This document shows, piece by piece, positions 25,801 to 38,090 of a stretch of DNA of 64,000 nucleotides. The notes beneath the pieces were generated by a model, which was given only the letters and a program-made list of their open reading frames with translations, ran no database searches and was not told the DNA's origin. Each line of letters starts with the position of its first letter. Position 1 is the first letter of the stretch. Origin of the DNA: Eudorina sp. 2006-703-Eu-15 (Eukaryota > Chlorophyta > Chlorophyceae > Chlamydomonadales > Volvocaceae); the NCBI GenBank assembly GCA_003117195.1, contig BDSI01000029.1, positions 680,665 through 744,664 of the forward strand, read 5' to 3'. The position numbers and the translations under genes are program-made.

Positions 25801-28800
25801 AGCAGCAACCCCTTAAGGCCTTAGTACCTTCGGTGGCATAAGCTCAAATATGTCGACGCAGTCCTGGTTATCGATGAACTCCACCTTCGTCCAGTCGACA
25901 CCCTCGCTCTCGTACTCCGTTTGCTCCAGCTTAAACAAGTGGTGCGTGAACTTCGGTGAAGTTCCCGTAGTCATAGGAACGGGCACAAGGTCAGCCAGCG
26001 CCAGTATGCGCATTACACAGCTTGAGCCATGACACATTCGTGCTGCGCATAAAAGCTATCCATGGCTGGCGACCGTGACTAAACGGTATATGTAAGCCAA
26101 CCACACAGATTGCGGACTCACAACACATGTCGGATAACGAACGGAAGCATTCTATCCGATAACGGCCGGTGCTGAAGACTGGAGTGCCTGCGGGGTCCAC
26201 TCCATACCTGCTGCTGTAGCCGCTCGTTCGCGTAGTTTATGCAGAGCTGCTCAAAGCTGTTACGCTCGAATTGCTCGAAACCGTAAATGTCCAGGATTGC
26301 GATGTACAGCCCCGATGTAGCCTTGCCTGCCAAAGGATACAAACCGAACCCGTGTGCTCTATCGAACAAACATACTACACCTACTTCGCCAACAACAGAA
26401 ACCAAGCATACCCGAGCTCAGGCGTGCATTGATACGTGCGACCACCCAGTTGAAGATGGCCGAATAGATGGCCTTCGCCAGAGAGTTCCGCGCCTCCACC
26501 GCATCCTCGACCTGAATGGCAAACAGCAAAATAACAGGCTAGTGCCACACCTCACATCTCAGGTCCCCGCATAAAGCCAATCCCTCTTCTGTGGCATTGT
26601 CGATCCGCCGAGTACCCCCACAATGAAATCGTTGACAAGACCAGCACCATGTATGGAAAAGAAGAGCCCACGTCTCACCTTCAGGAGCTTAATCACCACC
26701 TCGCCTGGAGCGATAATACGCCGCGTAGTGAGCGCTGTGATGAGCGCCTCTGGGGACCAGCCTAGCAGAGTGGCGGCGTTTCCAAGCGCAGGCGTCTGCC
26801 GGACCTGCAAAGCCACGCATGGACCCCCGGCATATCTAGTCGTTTGTCGGGTGGGACCTAGAACGACATTCTCACGTTCGTAGTGACTGCGGCCAAATGT
26901 CGAAGTGTAGTTAGTGAGTGACGCAAAAGCTTTTGCTCGAGGCCGCGACAGACCTGATGCTTTGCACCAGCTGTCTTCCGCCCACGGTCCGCCGTGGCTT
27001 AATACTGCAGTTGTTTGCGCGCATCCTGGCCAGTTGCAGCTTTCACTACATAGCGTTGCTGCATTGGCTTGCACCTCACCCACCTTGGTGCTGTCCCCCG
27101 TCTCGCTCTCCTCGAATTCGATGTTACCCAGCCAAAGCAGCCCACTGAGCAGCTTGAATAGCATGCCCTGAGCCTCCACATCCACGCCAACATCCACCAG
27201 TGCCCGTCGGACGATGCCGAACTCCGCGGCGTCGTCCACCCCGGCGATATCGTAGCAGCCGCTCTGGGCATATTATGAAAGCGGAAAGCCCGTCACTAGT
27301 CCAGGCAACGGTGCACAGAGAATATGCGCGTGACCATGTGTCCCGTCATATGCAACAACTCACGGCCCCCTTGCCATCATTAGGGTGCCCAGCGGAACAC
27401 AAGCTGTCCACCCAACCGGTACATTCTGTATCATTTTAATGACAAGCTATTAGAGGCACCGCTCGCACTGAAAAACGGCTGGAAAGGCGACAAGAGGAGC
27501 ACCTATTCAACTCCCGCACCTGCGCAAGAAAGTGGAAGTCTTGCGGCTTCGTCGGCAGCAACAGCGCCCGTCGCTCCTCCTCCGAAGCGCCTCGCACCAG
27601 CTGGTAGAAGATGTGGAACGAGCGCTCCCCTTTCAACTGCAGTGGCATATGGCGACGGTTAAGGTGGTATGCGCAAGAACATCTCTGCATACAGAATCAC
27701 AAGCTTCCACAAGCTTCGGCTGAATGCTGGGTGGACATTTGTATGCAGTACACATGCCTGCAACCGAGCGTCCGTAAGCAACATCAGGTAGATGACGGCC
27801 GATCCGCGCACCTGCATGACCACCCTGCTCTTCTCCAGCAGGTACGTCTTTATAGTGGCGCCGCATATGTGGTAGCTTCCATTGAAGTGTATCTGGATGA
27901 GTTTCCCGAAGCGCGAGCTGTTGTGGTTCCGTAACGTTTTCGCGTTGCCGAATGCCTCGAGTATCGGGTTGGTCTGCAACAGAGCCGGCCAATACCTCGG
28001 TGAGTATCCACCGCTGTGTGAAACGACAGTGTTATCCCGTGTGACACCCCTTAACTTCACCCCGTAAGTATACTGAGTTATGCTGGGTGTGCCCGGGTTC
28101 GTTCTACGGGTTTATTTATTTTTCTCCATTTAACCCCTTAACTTCACTCACCTCGAGCACCTGGTCCTCCACGCCCGTCCCTCCCGCCAGAGTCGCGAAG
28201 TATTGCATGGCCTTCTTCGTTGTCTCGGTTTTGCCTAAGGGCATAATCAGGAGTTTCTTCCAATGCTGCCAGCAACAATACGTGACGGCTGTGAAGCCCT
28301 CTCAAACAAACCTCATGTGCCCCACAAAAGAACATACCTGCGCCGCTCTCCCCGCTGACAACGAGACTCTGACTGCATTTGTTCCGAAGCATCTGCCGGA
28401 AAGCTGCCGCAGCCACCAAGTATATGTGTGGTGGCAGCGTCGTCACTGACTCCCGCGCGGCTTCTGTGTGGTCATGAGTACACAGGATGTCATCAGCCAC
28501 GCGCTGCACGGCACATGTGTATGGTTGCTTGCATGGACCTGGTCAGCGAATTTGAACAGGTTGCCTCCCTCACCAAACCCGGAAATGACACAAATCCAAG
28601 CCTCACGTTTGTACTCGGACGCAACCTCCGGCGTGTACAGCGGTAGGGACTTGCATGGGTTGAGAGCGATCAAGACAGGGCCCGCCCATGTGTAGATATG
28701 GTCAAGCTTGTACCTGTGAGAGGCAGTCCACACATAGCACACGCCGTGCTCATCCCAGCGGGAAACCCTAGCGAAGTGGATAATCCTTCAGGTGCGACTA

Positions 28801-29260
28801 GCTTCGCTACGTCCCGGCGACTACAAAAGGCCACCGCGTCGTGAGGCAAACGAGCCCCAGCTGTCACCTCAGGCGGTATGCCAGGCAGGGCCAACGCGCG
28901 GTCACATGAACACTACTTTAAACAGAGTAGCTGAGGCTTGTAAGTTCTTCTGCATATCTTGAAGGAGGACCCTGATCGGCAGCAGCACCCCGTGCAATAC
29001 CTGTGCCCCAAGTTGTACAGAATTCCAGGTTCGTTCAGATAAGAGAGCTGCACCACGTCCGGTATTCCATCCTGAAGCACTGGATTGGCCGGCTCTACAA
29101 GCTCAGTGGCCACGGTCAGAGATGCTGCTCCAACTTGAATTGTCACTGTCCCACTGTCAGACAGCGACAACAGTTCTCCTTGCTGCCATGTTGTCGCGTC
29201 TTTCCGATAGAAAACCTTCGCACCGCGACCGAGGCCCGCAAGCGCGTCCATTTGTCCCAC
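19834..29260 (-). CDS. class VIII-type unconventional myosin heavy chain
   Basis: About 9.4 kb, many exons. N-terminal exon 29260-29002 carries an SH3-like fold ([19 protein letters not shown]) and [18 protein letters not shown]. The motor follows: [20 protein letters not shown] (near 28.7 kb), a P-loop split over two exons (SGESGAG near 28.35, [12 protein letters not shown] near 28.24), switch [10 protein letters not shown] (27.9), switch [22 protein letters not shown] (26.3), FIRHYAG-type strand (25.55), [12 protein letters not shown] (24.85), [18 protein letters not shown] (24.55) and [11 protein letters not shown] (24.08). IQ-like helices span 23.6-22.9 kb, then coiled coil, and an Ala/Ser/Thr-rich tail with repeated TQTD-like motifs. 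A block [19 protein letters not shown] near 20.4 kb resembles the conserved tail of plant myosin VIII. The last exon is His/Gly-rich. Family role is actin-based transport at plasma membrane and division sites. The start could be Met 29260 or 29251. Confidence 0.85.
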
Positions 29261-29761
29261 CTATGCGATAGCATGTGCAAAACCTAGATAATCAGGCATG
29301 TACATCCCTTTTTATCTTGCATAAGATGTGTACGCCATTTAGCAGGAACTGAGACTGCTTGAGGGTGACCAAAAGTTGAAAGCATACCGTCCGCGACACC
29401 CGGCCAATATGAGACGCCGCCCTGGAGCGGTGAAACATGCTTCGTTGCCAGTGCGGTTCACGCAACGTATATGTTATAGTTGCAATAAACTCGCGTCAAA
29501 AAAGAAAGAGGCAGGGAGAAACTTGACATCTCCAAACTCGCGTTTGTCATGCAAGACCGGTTCACATAAACTCCTTGCCAGGCAGGGTCCGTTGCATATC
29601 CGCTTATAGCTATACGTTCCTAGACCCAAACGCTTTCCTAAGGCAATCAACGGTAACTTTTTTCAGTCCACATCCGAGTGTCCCGGGCACAACAGTGCGC
29701 TTGCGACCATGAAGCTTTTCTTCACGACCACACGCACCTAGTTACCGAACCTCGTGTTGAT
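29261..29761. other. divergent intergenic region between myosin and MULE
   Basis: Upstream of both the minus-strand myosin and the plus-strand transposase gene. No gene, terminal inverted repeat or RNA feature could be recognised. If the transposon has a left terminus, it lies here or just upstream. Confidence 0.4.
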
Positions 29762-32700
29762 ATGGGCGATCAACGCCAACCAGCGCCCGACCCCGTAAAT
29801 GAAGACAACGAGGACAGCAGCTCTGACGAGGAGGACTGCATCAGCATCTCGGACCTTGGAACAGTGGGCCTTAGGGCGAGCTTTGACCAAGAGCGCTACC
29901 GGGTAAGCCAGCAGCGAAGGATTTGCGCAACGCATTGTGCCATATGCCCAACAGACCGCATCAAGCGCACAGCTCGCGCATCGTCTGGGTCAGGTGGCTG
30001 AAGGACTTGTCACGCTCGGCAGAAGCGAATCCAATTTGGCTGTGTCCTGTGCTACGTGTAGGTGAGGACAGGCTGCGCCGAAAGGCCCGGCCCACAAGGC
30101 ACCAGGTCATGTACCGGACCTGGCAGCTCTCTGCATGCCGCGCAACGGGCCCAGGCCGGAAGCGCCGCGCTGTCGCCACTTGGTGGGACAGGCGCAGCAC
30201 CAGCGGCAGCAGCAACGGCTGGCCCTCTCCCGGTACCGACATTTAACAGCCCAGCACTGCGTGTCGGCAAGCAAGTGTACCACCGGAGCAGGAGCGCAGG
30301 CGCAGCGCCAGGAACCATAGTAACGGCTTACGACTCGGGTCAGTTTGGGGTCATGTACGCCGACGAGGTCCAGGCAGCAGATGCCGCGCCTGGTGCCAGG
30401 CGGTTGCAGCTTAACCGCAGGGGAACCGCCCCCGAGAAGCTCGTCGTCCTACCGCTGGCGGATGAGCAGCAACGGCGTGCACCGGCGCTCGGGACTGCGA
30501 ATGGAGACCTACCAGTCCTTTCCACACGGGGCGTGCGCTGTCGGCAGGTGGGCTTGCTTGACAAGACGCGTGGTGCCCAGGGTTTGGTCCGGTTCCTCGA
30601 CGACAGCGGTGTGGCGGAAAGCAAACCCGTCCGTCTACCACTGGACAGTTTGCATCAGCTACACGCGCTAGACCTCGCTGTTAGCCCGGTCCGGCGACTC
30701 GCGCTGCGGTCACCCCAAGTGCGCGCGCTGCAGCGGCATCTCCCCGACCCTCTTCCGGCTGCGCCAGGGATGGGTGCCGTGCAGACTGCTCCGGTACGCG
30801 CCGCTATGCAGCACGGGCTCAGCCTCCTGGGCTTGCTCCAGCCCCGCAGTGAAGCCGTCCAACAACAGGAGCCGCTGGCGCAGCAACAGCAAGAGCCGCT
30901 GGCGCAGCAACAGCAGGAGCCGCTGGCACAGCAGCAACAGTACCAACAGCGGAAGGGACAGGAGCCACTGGTGCAGCAGCAGCAGGCTTTACACGCTGGG
31001 CAAGAGCAGGCGATGGCGCGAGCAGACACACAGTCACAGCCGCAGCATCTGCTATTTGTTCTTTGCCCCTGCGCTGTGACGGCAGTTGACCGCGTTCGTA
31101 CCCGGCACATCACTGCATATTCGGCACCCGCATCTTTGCATTCCATTTGCTTTGCTCGTTTTTTCCTTCTTACTAACAACTTTTAGGACCGTCGTGCTCA
31201 CGTGTGTCCCTGTCTTGCCATCCGCCTTGCATGTCCTTCGACTTCGCTTCGCTAACCACTGACGGTGCTGCTTCGCTTGGTGCTCCCGTTTCTGCATTCA
31301 GGTCAGTATCTTTTTCCTTCTGCACGGGCTGGGACGGTTGTGCCGGGCACTTGCTTGCTGTCGGCATGGCACGCGCTGTTGACGCATACGCCCTTGCTTT
31401 TGCTGCACCTTAGGATCAGTAGGTAGTTTAGTAGAGTTTCGTCTGCATTAGCCTACGACGTCATAGCCGCTGCTTCTGCTGGCGTCACGGCGCCCACCGG
31501 CGCTCGACAACGATACGGGGCGCTACCGCATCACGGACTACACCACCTTGGGACTACTTATGGTCGACATACTTCGCCCTGGCATATTGGTAACTCTGGT
31601 CTCGGTCTCAGTCGTCGGTTGCATTGCTGGACACGGTTCTGCTTATTTGCGGCTCAGCTTTTCTCCTTGATAACACAGTCACAGCGACGACAGGCCGGCG
31701 AACAGCAGCCGTGGCAGTCTTCGGTCGGCAACTTGGTGGTCGGGGAAGGCGCGTCTGTGGCGCTCGCCGCAATGCGCGCCATGGGCAACGCCCCTCAACA
31801 CGCGCAGCAACATGCTGCGGCTGTCGGCCAGAGCAGCGCGTCTGTGGAGCAGGAGGCCCCGGGCTCTCGTCGATGGGCCGTGCCACGGGGTACCCAATTT
31901 TCGCTACTCCTCAAGTATATCCAGGTCCGCGGCGCATTCGATCTGTCCGGTACCCCGTGGCACGAAGCACACGACGCGAGCCGCCGTGCGGATCATGTGT
32001 GACGCACGGGCGACGCTACCGGTTGCTTCTCCCGGGCAGACAACACTGTTGTCGGCATCGTTCCAGTGCCGGCGCGGGCCGCGCCGACGGCCAGCCAAGG
32101 ACAGCCCTTCGAATGTGCCGGTCGCCTCGCCGTGCTGTGGTTGTGCATACCACGTGCTGTGTCGGATCATGGTCTCCGATCCAGGCGTGGTCGTCGTGGA
32201 GGAGCGAGCGCCGCACACGGGACATCAACTAGGCAGCATCGAGGATGGGCGCTTCCTGCGCCCACTGCCGGAGTTGGAACAGGAGGCGTGCGAGGAGCTG
32301 AGGTGAGACTGGGTGTCTGCTCCTGCATGAGTCGAATGGATTGCTCGGTAAATCATACTCATTCCAATAGTTTGACGTGTGCGTTCGGGTGTGTAGCAAC
32401 TAGTGGGCATGAAGACACACCTGTCTAATGTCTTCTGTCGTTCTCCCCATTGGTGGTCCCTGTAGCAAGGGGCTGCGACCGACCAAGGTGATCCAATTGA
32501 TCGAGTCGAAACGCCAGGCCATCGTGGACGAGTACCGGCTGATGGGGTGGCTGCCCCCTGACGACACGGCTGTGTCGCGGCGCTTCGTAGTCACCAATGA
32601 GCACTGCCTCGTCCTGCAGAAGCGGCTCCGCCGCTGTGGCCGTTTGGGTGCGAGCGAACTGGGCTATCTGTTGCGGCTGATCGACGAATTCCCCGACATC

Positions 32701-35527
32701 TTCACGGGCTACCAGGCCCAGATTGCTGGCCCGGACGGCGTCATCACCCAGGACTTCGAGCTGGTCATGAGCAACCCGTGGGCTCGTCTCATGGAGCGCC
32801 AGCACGGTCACAAGGGCGTTTTGATGGACGCCACGTACGGCACCAACCACCTCAAGTACACTGCGATGGGGCAGGGCGTTGTCGACACGGAGGGCTCCTT
32901 CGTCCTCACGTCCATGGGCATCAGCAGCAGCTCGGAAGCGGCTTCCTCGGTTGCCTTCTTCCTTGAGCGTTCATGGGAGGCTGTCTTGGCGGACGCGCGC
33001 GCCACTGGGGCGCCTCTTCCCCCACGCTTCAAATACGTCATCGACAAGAGCAAGGTAAGGAAATGATATGCGTGGCCGCCAATGCATGTGACTTCTGGGG
33101 TTCTCAGGGTCTCAGACGTCGATAGGCAGGCGCCTGCGCTTGTGAGTTGCGGAGTTTCAAGTTGTCCTCTTAGTATCGAGTCCAATGAAATACTTTCGGC
33201 GTCGCCTTACTTGATGCAGGGCGAGATCAGTGCGCTAGAGGAGGCGGGGCTGGAGTTTGCCTTCTGCGTCTTCCACACGTGTCAAGCGGTGGACAGGGTC
33301 CTGAAGGCGGCTCCCATCAGCAAGGCAACCCGTGCGGAAGTGCTCGATGCTCTGCGCCCGTTGGTCTTTGCGCGGATGTACTCTGCCTTTGCCCGGGCCG
33401 AGGCGGACTTTTTGGACCTGGAGTGCGTCAAGTCCGTCCCGGGGTTCGTCGCTTACTACCAGCAGAACTGGGGAGGGCGTCAGGCGAACAGGTATGTTAC
33501 CGGCTAAGATGGGCTGTGCGGGGTGGCTTCGTGAGTTGACAGGGGACCCGTCCACCGTGGTGTAAGGCCGCACAGCAAGAGTATAAGCTCTCGTCTTCCT
33601 TATTTCCCATCCACAGGTGGGCGGCCTTCGGCCGACAGCTGGACATGACCACGACCAACCACCTTGAGCGCTTCTGAACCACCGCACCAAGTCGTCACTA
33701 TCGGAGCTCGTCCGTGTCGTCGTGACCCAGGTAAGAGCAGCACGGGGTACTTTGCCTATTAGCTACTTCTCTGTGTTCAACGGTGCAGTGCCAAGCCCAA
33801 AGTAGGCCTAAGGCACCATACCCTTTACCCCGACCCTTCCCTGTCGCGTATCCTTTCCTTTTGCAGGTGATGCCACAGCAAATCCGTTACGCGTCGCTGC
33901 GACGCCACCAGCTGCGCACGTCCAACCAGGCGCGCAGGGTCTTGATCCACCAGCACAAGGTGACGTCGCTGGTGCAGAGCGCACAGCAGTCCATGCAGTG
34001 CTGCGTTCCCGCGCTGGGCCTGGTGCTGGTGCGGAGCATGGACAGTGTTGAGAACGGCTCCAACGGCGGTGTGGCGGGTGGCAGCCAGGACTACGACTCC
34101 GATGACGCCCGTGAGGAACAGCAGCGGCAGCAACAGCGACCTACGGAGTACCACGTGTGCCTTGCCGATGCGACGTGCTCCTGTCCCTCGGCCAGGTATG
34201 GGCGTGTCTGCAAGCACCTGGAGGCCGTTGCGGAGGCCACGTACAGTGCAGTCTCGGCCGCCGAAGCCAGTGGACGTGACAACGCGGCCGGGGGTGCTGC
34301 TGCGGCCGTCGCAAGGGTGCAGGTGACGTTCCGCCTCCTGACTGCCGGCGCGGAGGTGCTGTTGACGCACGACAAGCTGCGGCGCCGGGAGTCACCGGGT
34401 GGACGGGCGGGCAGTGATGTCTACCCGGTCCATCAGTACCCGGACATGGCCGCGCTGTTGGGACCGGCTCCGGCCCCTTGTCAGCCAGGCCGTTTGCTGT
34501 CACACGCGCCCGTGGTCACGCTGGGCCCGGAGGTCCACTGCTCCTGCAGCGCCTTCCACTGCCACGGGCTGTGCCCTCACAACGTCGCGTCAACAATACC
34601 CCTGCCGCTCTCCCCAGACCTGCGGGCGAACGGGGCGTTACAGCAGGCCATCTCGCTGGCGGCTGTCGCCCAAGCCAGCCGCAGCGGACAGGAGCGCCTG
34701 GCGCAATCGCTTGCGAAGCCCCTGCCACCGGCACCGGACCCGGCGACAGAGGAGTTGGCGGAGCGTGTAGGCAAACAAACGCTGTCACGGCTGAAGGAGC
34801 TGGAGGGCCGGGCGTCCGAGTTCGAGCATCCGGTGGCGTGGGGCAGCACCGCGCCCCCTCAGTACGTGGCGCGGCTGCCGACGGGCGTGGCGCGGTGGTG
34901 CAGGCTGCCATCCACCCGACAGAAGTCAAAGAGCGCTTCGGCCGCATGGTGGATGGCATGACGGAGGAGCAGCTGCGGCACGCGGTGTCTCAGTTGGGCG
35001 TGTTGACAGGGGCAGCGGCGGAACCATCTGCAGCAGCCGCGTGTGCATTGACGCCACAGAGTGCAAAGCCGTCAGTGGCTGGCGTGCCACGTGGCAGCGG
35101 CGACGCCGGTGTAAGGTCGCCGCAAGAAGCGGGTGGTCTGGTGCCAGGCTCGGCGGGAGCGTCAGCGCGCGGTAACCGGCAGGATTCGCACAACAAGCTC
35201 CGGCCGCTGTTCCCGGGGCGCAAGCGAAAGCGTGCAGCCGTGGGAGTCGTGGCGGATGGCAGCGGTGGTGGTGGCGCCTTCGTGGATCAGGATGGACCGG
35301 GGCCGCCAAATGAAGAGGGCGCCGCCGTGGATGGCGGCGTCGCTGGCGGTGCCCACGCGGCGCGGGATGGGTTGGGACACGCGGAGGTGGCGGGAACGGG
35401 GGCGGGGATGGCCGGGGACGGTCCGAAGCTGTTGCGGGTGAGCGGGCCCGGGCGGCCCACGAAACCCAGAGAGGGATTGGGTGGCAAGACCAGGCGGCGG
35501 AGGGGGAAGAAGGTTTCCGCCGACTAG
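29762..35527 (+). pseudogene. MULE-type (Mutator-like) transposase with two SWIM zinc fingers, disrupted
   Basis: First exon 29762-29902 is acidic (MGDQRQPAPDPVNEDNEDSS). Exon 30062 onward has two possible SH3-like stretches (GKQVYHRSRS, GVRCRQVGLLD) and Gln repeats. A FLYWCH-like zinc finger (PCCGCAYHVL, APHTGHQLGS) lies in the exon ending 32304. The catalytic core is in 32467-33054 (first Asp in VLMDATYGTNH, second Asp in VIDKSK) and 33220-33492 (CVFHTCQAV, the MULE CxxH block). The third acid is probably the Glu of TTTNHLERF. There a TGA interrupts the frame at about 33675; LNHRTKSSLSELVRVVVTQ resumes one base away. Two SWIM fingers follow (CSCPSARYGRVCKH near 34190 and CSCSAFHCHGLCPHN near 34550). 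Near 34890 the frame shifts again before ERFGRMVDGMTEEQLRHAVS and basic AT-hook-like GRKRKR and GRPTK. Cut-and-paste transposase by family; probably inactive as read. Confidence 0.75.
30858..30945 (+). repeat. in-frame Glu-Pro-Leu-Ala-Gln4 repeats
   Basis: Three tandem copies of a 24- to 27-bp unit encode EPLAQQQQ inside the MULE protein, with further Gln tracts after it. The repeat number probably varies by replication slippage. Confidence 0.75.
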
Positions 35528-35582
35528 CGCCTTGTGGAGTGCGCGCATTTGTACATACGCCAAGTACATAGTGTTGTACGGT

Positions 35583-35912
35583 GAGACAGCTTGTGCGGCT
35601 GTGTAGGGCGAGCAGGGGCTGTACGGTGTTCGACACGAGACAGCATGTGCGGCTGTGTAGGGCGAGTACGGTATACGACACGAGACAGCTTGTGCGGCTG
35701 TGTAGGGCGAACAGGGGCTGTACGGTATACGACACGAGACAGCTTGTGCGGCTGTGTAGGGCGAGCAGGGGCTGTACGGTATACGACACGAGACAGCTTG
35801 TGCGGCTGTGTAGGGCGAGCAGGGGCTGTACGGTGTTCGACACGAGACAGCTTGTGCGGCTGTGTAGGGCGAGCAGGGGCTGTACGGTGTTCGACACGAG
35901 ACAGCTTGTGCG
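35583..35912 (+). repeat. 54-bp minisatellite, seven copies
   Basis: Units begin GAGACAGC at 35583, 35637, 35682, 35736, 35790, 35844 and 35898. The period is 54 bp, except the second unit, which lacks 9 bp. Each holds GCGGCTGTGTAGGGCGAGCA and GTACGGT. Both period lengths are multiples of three, so one frame stays open across the array, but the protein is pure repeat and probably not expressed. The array starts about 50 bp after the transposase stop and could be the subterminal repeat of that element. Confidence 0.85.
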
Positions 35913-36285
35913 GATATGATTACGGATATGGGACCGGCAGGAGATTGTAATCGCCAATTGCGCTACACAGTTGTCTGATACGGACACGTCACAGGCATCA
36001 GACATACTCAACCTCGGTTCGTTCGTGCAACAATGACACTTCCATTCCTCCTACCCCTTGCACGTTCTGCTCCACCAGTTGCGTCAAGCCACACATCCCG
36101 GTGTGTCACCTTAGGACACACGCCATTGTTTAAAAAGCCCTTCAACGCACAGTCGCCAGGCCAGGCTGGACACGGCTGGGTAGCCAGCCAGACGCGAACG
36201 TCGCCCATGTGTCCACCGACTCGTCCGTCGACGCCACCCATCCATCGCCACACCAGTGCCCCACCCCGCTCAGCTGTTAAATCGG

Positions 36286-36996
36286 TTATTGGTCCGGTTC
36301 GTCCAGTCGCAAGTGCTGGAGGTAGAACCCCCGGAAGTGGACGTTCCGAACAAAGCTGTCCGCGAACGCCGCGTTGAACGAGAGCGACTCAACCTCCACC
36401 CACAACAGCCCCTCAAGAGCACAGTACCCCGGCCACTGCGTCCGAATGTCGGCCGCCAGCCAGGCGCGCCTCACTCCCGTCTGCCTGTTCCGCTCGACAA
36501 CCCCCCAGCGGAGGTTGTACGGGTTGAAGACCACCTCCCGCGTCCAGACCCGGGGCCGCGGAGCCGGGCACGTCGGAGGGCAGTCGGCGGTGTCGTTCAC
36601 CACCCAGAACATCTCGTCCGCGGTGGTGTAGCCCAGTCGGATGCCCGACGCTGCCGCGGTCCCCGCAGTCACCCACTGATCGGCCGTCAGTGGCGGCTGG
36701 TCGTCCCCGTTGATCAGATAGACTGCGTAAAGCGCCTCATTCTCGGCAATAGTCCCTACGTCTATCGTAAGGAACCGCAACTGGTCACTGTCAGCGTTGG
36801 TTGGATGCAACAGCCTCCTCCCGTCGAGAGCAATGCCCAATGAAGCCGGTGACCCACGGGACCCTTGTTCTTGTCCAGGCACACCGGCCGCGACAACGAG
36901 GGACGCCGCGGCTACGGGCAAACAGCGCGCGACAATTGACCGCAAGGCACCACTCCCACCTCGGGCCCAGGCGACACGCGCGCAGCTGGAGGCCAT
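36286..36996 (-). CDS. putative secreted protein of unknown family
   Basis: Single minus-strand frame ending at 36286, about 236 residues from Met 36996 (an upstream Met at 37089 is also in frame). The first residues read MASSCARVAWARGG, then a hydrophobic Ala/Val stretch (LPVAAASLVVAAGVPGQ) that fits a signal peptide. The mature part has balanced, soluble composition with FLTIDVGTIAENEALYAVYL, GYTTADEMFWVVNDTADCPP, NPYNLRWGVVERNRQTGVRR and LLWVEVESLSFNAAFADSF. Two nearby Cys pairs suggest disulfides. I do not recognise the family. The 5' 164 bp overlap, antisense, a plausible plus-strand exon, so one of the two starts may be wrong. Confidence 0.5.
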   Translation of the reverse strand: MASSCARVAWARGGSGALRSIVARCLPVAAASLVVAAGVPGQEQGSRGSPASLGIALDGRRLLHPTNADSDQLRFLTIDVGTIAENEALYAVYLINGDDQPPLTADQWVTAGTAAASGIRLGYTTADEMFWVVNDTADCPPTCPAPRPRVWTREVVFNPYNLRWGVVERNRQTGVRRAWLAADIRTQWPGYCALEGLLWVEVESLSFNAAFADSFVRNVHFRGFYLQHLRLDEPDQ

Positions 36997-37726
36997 CGAC
37001 CTGACGGTGGATACACAGCAAGAGAACCGCGGCAGCGAGACGCGCGACCCGCAAGGCGCAAGCGGCAGCAGCGGAAGAGCATACAGCATCTACCGGTCAG
37101 TTCACGCTTCTGCGAGTTTGATTGTGTGTGTCACCTAACAAGGCAATGTTCGTTTTCCTTACAGTGGGTCTGGACACCGCTTCCAGATTGCCGGACGGAG
37201 AGACGCCGCTGTGGTGAACCAGCGCAACCTGGTGGCGTGCTTGGTGGCCAACAGGGGCCTGGTTGTGCCCGGTTGCCACTGCGGCGTCACGGGAGGCATT
37301 CGACACGCGGATGCCAGCCTCGCGCGCAGCGATGTCAACGAGGGCGCCATGGAACAGGTCATGGCGCAAATTCAGGTGCGATCATCGTCGTCCCTCACCC
37401 CTCGTCCATGCTCATCCAAGCTTCGTGCTGCCCATCGATCAAACATGAGTAATGCTGCCAGCCAGTCGGGGCTTGTGCGTCCGCGACCACGCTATAATGT
37501 TTCTGAGGACCCGTTGTTACGGCAAACTCAAATGCTGCTGGAGGCCTCGCGCCGGTTGCGCGAGCAGTCACTTTCACCCTCAGGATCACCCAAGCCTGAC
37601 CCACCCGGAGACCCTGATGCTGAAGTCCTCTTAAAAACCTTGCCCTCCCTGGAGCTTACCTCCTGCGCGTCGCGCGCGGAGTTGGAGCGGAAGAAGTTCC
37701 AGAGTCTTGTGACGAATCCAGATTAA
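36833..37726 (+). CDS. hypothetical protein with SUMO-interacting-like motif
   Basis: Exon 36833-37095 (phase 2) joins exon 37165 onward with matching phase, giving RGSGHRFQIAGRRDAAVVNQ across the junction. Residues AIDLTVD form a textbook SUMO-interacting motif (hydrophobic core beside acids). The second exon encodes NLVACLVANRGLVVPGCHCG and stays open through a Ser/Pro-rich region to TAA 37724-37726; its end carries SRRLREQSLSPSGSPKPDPP and SRAELERKKFQSLVTNPD. A GTGCGA at 37376 could be an additional donor. Function unknown. It sits between two tandem arrays and may be part of a mobile element. Confidence 0.45.
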
Positions 37727-37744
37727 TACCGAAGTCCCGTTACA

Positions 37745-37920
37745 AGGTGCCAGATGCCAAGTCCAGCGCCAATATAGCCAAAAGAGCAGCCACTGAGGTC
37801 TTATGCCCGTACAGTTCGATTCCAACTCTGAGCAGCCACAAGGGTCTTACGCTCGTATGGTTCAATGCCAAGCCTGAGCAGCCGTGTAGGTCTTATGCCC
37901 GTACAGTTCGTAATATCCTT
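37745..37920 (+). repeat. degenerate tandem repeat of about 48 bp
   Basis: Three diverged units share GAGCAGCC, then GGTCTTAYGCYCGTAYRGTTC (about 21 bp, at 37797, 37835 and 37888). No coding sense. It begins just after the preceding gene stops. Confidence 0.6.
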
Positions 37921-38090
37921 TTGTGACGGCGTGTCGAGGAACGCGTGACGCCGAGTGGCAAATTAATCCTATCCACAGGCAGAACGCCCGACACGGCCAA
38001 GTCGGCCCGCGACCCCTATGCTGGGCCTACGGCGAGCACCACTAGGTGATCACACCTCCAGCGTCGCTCACACTCGCTCCTTACTGAGCC

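Noticed and set aside
34478..34880. First part of the 349-codon frame
   Set aside because: Upstream of about 34880 it is the shadow of the SWIM-containing frame; only the part after the frameshift is credible MULE tail.
34926..36011. 361-codon minus-strand ORF with SRTSCLVSNTVQPLLALH-type repeats
   Set aside because: Reverse reading of the MULE tail and the 54-bp array; repeat-driven open frame.
36256..36843. 195-codon plus-strand ORF
   Set aside because: Arg/Pro/Val-skewed shadow of the secreted-protein frame on the minus strand.
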